NCBI GenBank assembly: GCA_963691655.1 | Contig: OY829328.1 | Location: 32,321,890 to 32,385,889, forward strand | From: Toxonevra muliebris | Taxonomy: Eukaryota > Arthropoda > Insecta > Diptera > Pallopteridae | Direction of reading: 5' to 3' | DNA: 64,000 bases | Shown here: piece after piece, positions 59,943-64,000 of the stretch | Layout of the letters: each line of letters begins with the position of its first letter | How positions within the stretch are numbered: position 1 is the stretch's first letter | Translations under genes and position numbers: made by a program | Notes under the pieces: model-generated | Told to the model about the DNA's origin: nothing | What the model saw: the letters and a program-made list of their open reading frames with translations, nothing else | Database searches by the model: none

Positions 59943-60965
59943 TCAACATTTGGTACGAAGTTTCATTTTCATGGTAGGATATTAGGTGAAACCAATTATC
60001 TTCCCAAATCTGTCGATCTCACCCTCTCCTCACTATCCTTTGGTAACAGCTTTAGCCCACTTATTCCAACTCGTCAAGAGTGGAGTGCGGGCAATGTGAT
60101 ATACCATGATGCCATAGAAGTGTATACTGATTGCTCAAAACTAGATGGCAAGGTTGGGGATGGAGTTCACTCTGTGCGTCTGAATATTTCAACGCACTTT
60201 CGATTCCCTGATCACTGCAGCGTCTTCCAAGCAGAGCTGCTGGCGATCACTGAAGCCGCAAACCTGATAAGGTGTAACGAGATATCCTGTAAGGATATCT
60301 ACATTCTCACTGACAGTCAAGCGGCGATAAAATCTCTCCAATGTTCTGCTAATAACTCAATATTTGCCCTACAATGCAGATCGTCTCTGAATAAAACGGC
60401 CGCAGCATTCAATCTGCACCTGACTTGGGTGCCTAGGCATAGCAACATTGAGGGAAACTGTAAAGCTGATGATCTTGCCAGACTTGGTACAACCCTCAGC
60501 AATTCATGCATCACTGGCAACACGAGTATACCCTTTGCCACTTGCAAGCTTCTTATCAAAAACCACCACTCCCGTATTGCTGAAAGCAGATGGGATATGG
60601 AACCAACCTGCTGCATTGCTAGGCAATTTTGGCCTAGACCGAACCCAGTACGCACTAAAGCACTCATAAACCTGAACCGAGCAGGGTAATCTCTATTCTA
60701 ACCGGACACTGCCCTATGGGTAATCATGCCCGGAGATTAGGTCTTCCCTATAATGACTTCTGCCAAAGCTGCAGAAACGAAGAGGAAGAAGAAACAATCT
60801 TCCACCTTATATGTAATTGCCCTGCTCTAGCGGCACGCAGACAAAAAACTCTGGGAGAACCTTTCTATGAAAGACTGACTGAGAACTCGCATCCTCTGAA
60901 ATCACAATGGACCAATAGGTCTCAGTGTGTTCACATCTTCATAAGAACAGCCCCAACAACCTAAC
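59943..60965 (+). pseudogene. 5'-truncated LINE with RNase H and zinc knuckle
   Basis: An open frame from about 59943 to the TAA at 60687-60689 covers the RT-RNase H linker and an RNase H domain. Its acidic residues are visible in order: V-Y-T-D-C-S-K (usual G replaced by C), F-Q-A-E-L-L-A-I, I-L-T-D-S-Q-A-A, and C-K-A-D-D-L-A-R. One frameshift near 60690 leads to ISILTGHCPMGNHARRLGLP and a C-x2-C-x10-H-x4-C knuckle (C-Q-S-C ... H-L-I-C-N-C-P), ending in a stop near 60964. Domain order and RNase H suggest an I/LOA/R1-type LINE. With one frameshift and a long intact domain it is fairly young but dead. Confidence 0.85.
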
Positions 60966-60977
60966 CTAACCTAACCT
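60957..60977. repeat. (CCTAA)n-like tail of the LINE
   Basis: The LINE stop lies within AACCTAACCTAACCTAACCT, four near-perfect units of CCTAA plus C. This is probably the element's own simple-repeat 3' tail and not telomeric DNA. Confidence 0.7.
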
Positions 60978-61693
60978 TCATTAATATGCGTAACCAAAAC
61001 TGATTTGAAAAAAATCGTTTTATACAAATCAAAACCAAATGAGAGTTCAACTTACAGCTGAAAAGATTTTTCGTAGTGGAGAAAATCTTATTATATGGGA
61101 ATTCGTTATAAGCAGAGATCAAAACACACTGCATAAAAATAGAACGTGAAATTAATTCGTAATAAGGAGAACTTGGTTGTATTAGAAGACCAACTAAACG
61201 GAATTAGCCAGAGGTTCTGAATTCTACTTTTGTTTAGTGAAGGTTACTCAAACATTCAGAAAAAAATTAGTAACCTAATAAAACTTTTTAAGAGAATGTT
61301 AATATGAGCACAAGTATGAATCCATTTCTGTAAGTGACAGATAGAAAAATAGGTAGAAAGAAAAAGAATTGCCCCCCAAATTCACAAATAAAATAAGAAT
61401 AGGCGAAACGTTGAATGACTGGTGGATATCAACAAAAGCACACAACGTGTCTCTAAGCCACAAACTATCTTCAGTTTATTGTTATTTTTTAGCAAACTTG
61501 TTTTATTCTCTTTAGAGATTGCAATTTTTATTTTTTAAAAAGCACATAGATTAGATTTAGTTCTTATTTTTACCAAACAAATGAACTTACTTATCTTCAC
61601 GAGCATAAGAAAATGTGACGTAGAAATGTCGAAATTCCAATTTCACCGATTAAAAAATAATACTCACGACACGACAATCCTGGAGGGTATTAA
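60978..61693. other. Noncoding DNA, no gene seen
   Basis: AT-rich, no open frame of note. It ends in TTAA at 61690-61693, the target site of the next element. Confidence 0.5.
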
Positions 61694-62226
61694 CCCTTAA
61701 ACACCCAATACGTCCGATTTCAATTAAAACATACCCAGAGGTAGTATTTGTGATTCCGAACAACGTTTGTTCTACGTGTTTTCAAATGAATTAGTTTAAG
61801 GTGCAGTTATTTTAATTTACATGGTTGACCTCTGCAGTAACCTTTGGCGATTATCTGGAGAATAAATTAAAATACATTCGCAATAATTTTTAAAAACAGT
61901 TATTTGGTGTTACCCCATACCGTCTGACACAAATTTGTCCCCATGGCAATATATTTATTACATAAGATTTGAAAATAAAAACACATTTTTTTCAATTAGT
62001 TGTTTAAATTTTTTGCAAAACATGCTTTTCGAGCCACAAATAACTGTAACTGTACAACAGTTGTCGTTTTTCCATTCTTATTTATACGTATCGATAAAGA
62101 AAACTTTAGATGAGATGATTAAGAACTTTAAGATGAGATGTTTATTTTAAATGGCCAACGTAAAATGGCGGCACAGGCAGCCGCGGAAGTGGTTGGTCAC
62201 TGTAGTGACCAGTGGGTATTTAAGAG
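61694..62226. mobile_element. piggyBac-like MITE with TTAA target duplication
   Basis: The left end CCCTTAAACACCCA and the right end, read inward from 62226, CTCTTAAATACCCA match at 12 of 14 positions. Both are flanked by TTAA (61690-61693, 62227-62230), the invariant piggyBac target. A near-perfect palindrome GGTCACTGTAGTGACC lies at 62195-62210, just inside the right end. The 533-bp interior has no transposase; the 71-codon frame at 61935-62150 lacks motifs. Confidence 0.8.
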
Positions 62227-62815
62227 TTAATTTTTCTACTGAGCTTAACTGTAAAATCGAAACTTTAAAACTTTTTAATAATACGTCTTTATCAAAAATT
62301 TTATATTCTTCTCAGGGGAGTTTGATAGATTTGAATATAAATTTTTTAGAAAGTACGGTAATATTACAGAAGGCTTTTATATTTATATGAAAGTTCATTC
62401 TTTAAATTATGTATTCATAATTCAGCATTTAGTGATAAAATATTTTCCATTCTATCTCGAGCTTCAAACCATTTTCCATTTTTCCTTTTCAACACAGATA
62501 TTTTTGGAATCAAGTAATTCACTTCTGATTAATATCGATATACTTATCTACTTAATATCTGAGATTTTTGTTCTCTAATATTCATCCAAATCCTGAAAAG
62601 TCTCTTCTCCCTTGTTCCCTTCTCCCTTCCCTAAATAGATGTACTCCTATCATGAATAAATTGTGAGTTCGAAAAGGGAATGGGGAACTGGGGAGTAATT
62701 TTGAAATTTTTCTAATATTTGTCATATTGAAATGAAATTTGTTTTCAATAAATAATCCAAATATATTGCAAAAAATAAAATGTAAATAAATGGACGCATG
62801 GTCATAGTAAAAAAT

Positions 62816-62895
62816 AAAGTGCGTTTTAACTAAAATATACTTTAATGCCATAAGAAATGAGAGCATTAAAGTGTAGTTTAGCTAAAACGCACTTT
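62816..62895. mobile_element. 80-bp hairpin MITE or foldback
   Basis: AAAGTGCGTTTTAACTAAAA, then TATACTTTAATGC, pairs with GCATTAAAGTGTAGTTTAGC, then TAAAACGCACTTT, across a loop of 14 bases. Arms of about 33 bases have few mismatches. Confidence 0.65.
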
Positions 62896-63330
62896 TGACA
62901 CTGAGTCAAGATGGATAATGCTTTTGGTTATGCAAATGAAAGAAGAAGAAGCATATAAAGTAATTAGAGATTGGAGAGAGATTACTCTAATCCAATAAAA
63001 TTACCAAATTCCTTGTAAGTCAAATTTTTAAAATACTTGAAATTTTATATGACAAGTTTGAGTTCAACATGCGAACAGAAGTATGCTTACCCATCATGCA
63101 ATTGCGCTAATTGTCTTCACATGTTCAGAAAGCCAGATAGTAGTTGGCGACCATGTGAAGGACACGGTCCGCTAAATAAAAGTGCTGTGGTGATTGGCAC
63201 CCAATTCTATGGGACTGTATAGCTATACTTATCACTCGAAAAGACGAGTGGTTCGATAATTCAGGTCTTACGCTTCTAGGCTTGCAAAACGTAGTAAAGA
63301 ACGACATAAAATCATATGATGTTTGGCACG
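62896..63330. other. Noncoding DNA, no gene seen
   Basis: No motif in the frames at 63037-63222 and 63125-63307. Confidence 0.4.
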
Positions 63331-63443
63331 TTGGCTCGATTGCCAGGCGACTTCTTCACGCCACACTAAGGTGTGCAACCAGCTCGTTGGCTCGATCGCC
63401 AAGCGACTTCTTCGCGCCACACAAAGGTGAGCAACCAGCAGTT
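63331..63443. repeat. 56-bp direct tandem duplication
   Basis: Two adjacent units start TTGGCTCGAT at 63331 and 63387 and contain GCGACTTCTTC-CGCCACAC and AGGTG-GCAACCAGC, with scattered substitutions. Confidence 0.8.
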
Positions 63444-64000
63444 GTACTCTATAGACGGGTTATCTCTCTAGATTTCCTGTGGTTGATGAGGGTAATGGGT
63501 GTGGTTAAGTGGGCGATACAAAGGCAAAAGTAAAATTCTACCTTCTCGACATTCTCAAAAATGTTGTTCCTAAACCGACATCCCCCCCTCCCCATCCACT
63601 TCCATGGTTCGAAGCCGACCTTGCAATTTGTGAGTGTAGTTTTTGTGCGACTACGGATACCGCTCGTGCACGGTTGTGGCTCATTTTCTTTTCCTTTCTT
63701 ATTCACGGTTTTTTTCTTCTTATCTGTTTGCTTTTTCTTTTTGTTTCTTTCGTTATTCTATTTCTTTCTTTTGTTTCGCAATTGTCGTGTTGAGCGATTT
63801 CTGCCATTTCAGCGTTGCCAGTTGTACGTTTGAATACTCGTCCCATTCCTTAAAAAAATATTATTTCATAATTTATTTCACACAAAAACAAAACGTTAAA
63901 ATTAATTTGCATTCAAAAAAGAAAAAAAGGAGGTAGGTTTCGGATCACTACGACTTTTTTGAGAAAACAAGCTGCCATTCACTGATAACGAGAAAAACCA
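63444..64000. other. Noncoding DNA with pyrimidine-rich tracts
   Basis: C-rich patch at 63581-63600 and a T/C-rich tract at 63690-63780. Overlapping frames here are Phe/Leu/Ser-rich shadows of that tract. A GGTTCGAAGCC resembling a tRNA B box (63606-63616) has no matching A box. Confidence 0.4.

Noticed and set aside
63606..63616. GGTTCGAAGCC resembling a tRNA B box
   Set aside because: No A box at the expected distance and no cloverleaf can be drawn.
63509..63936. Three overlapping + ORFs rich in Phe, Leu and Ser
   Set aside because: Shadows of a T/C-rich tract; none has a domain.

Overview
The window looks like euchromatic DNA from a large, AT-rich, transposon-loaded genome of a brachyceran fly. 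Three things suggest this: a clear ortholog of Drosophila four-jointed, a fly-expanded DUF1091 gene, and typical dipteran repeats (R1-like, I/LOA-like and Jockey/CR1-like LINEs, BEL/Pao, mariner, hAT, Helitron, CAG/CAA microsatellites). A tephritid or related non-Drosophila fly is plausible, but that is inference.

Only two host protein genes can be supported. (1) four-jointed (fj), + strand, 53419-55791: a single coding exon of 790 aa for a Golgi kinase of the Fat/Dachsous planar-polarity and growth pathway. It has an enlarged N-terminus and a large Ala/Ser/Asn-rich insertion inside the kinase domain. (2) A three-exon secreted DUF1091 (DM8) protein, + strand, 43796-45181, 190 aa, with a 202-bp pogo-like MITE in intron 1. 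They lie about 8 kb apart on the same strand, separated by a hAT element (with a Helitron inside it) and a mariner relic. Nothing suggests they work together.

Layout: 1-1.45 kb nested LINE 3' ends; 6.3-7.4 kb scrambled BEL/Pao relic; 7.8-8.15 kb Tc1 relic; 10.7-12.3 kb long-TIR element; 16.7 kb hairpin MITE; 17.3-18.6 kb repeat copy 1, whose inverted partner is at 58.65-59.92 kb; 18.9-19.8 kb hAT insertion; 20.5-21.9 kb degenerate array of GACCAAAATTCA-like units; 24.7-26.3 kb TA-flanked TIR element with a second TIR element inside; 28.8-30 kb LINE relic; 30.8-31.3 kb MITE; 32.5-35.7 kb LINE relics in both orientations, with an LTR-like insertion; 39 kb LINE 3' end; 43.8-45.2 kb DUF1091 gene; 45.8-48.2 kb hAT (exact 8-bp TSD) with a nested Helitron; 49.3-50.1 kb mariner relic; 51.3-55.9 kb fj; 59.9-61.0 kb LINE with a CCTAA-repeat tail; 61.7-62.2 kb piggyBac-like MITE; 62.8 kb hairpin; 63.3 kb tandem repeat. 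The rest is AT-rich noncoding DNA with microsatellites. Short ORFs there have low-complexity or hydrophobic translations and are not called as genes.

No clearly new gene system is visible. The most informative signals are the nested transposition events that can be reconstructed from target-site duplications, the 40-kb-spaced inverted repeat flanking both genes, the GACCAAAATTCA array, and the unclassified 10.7-12.3 kb element.
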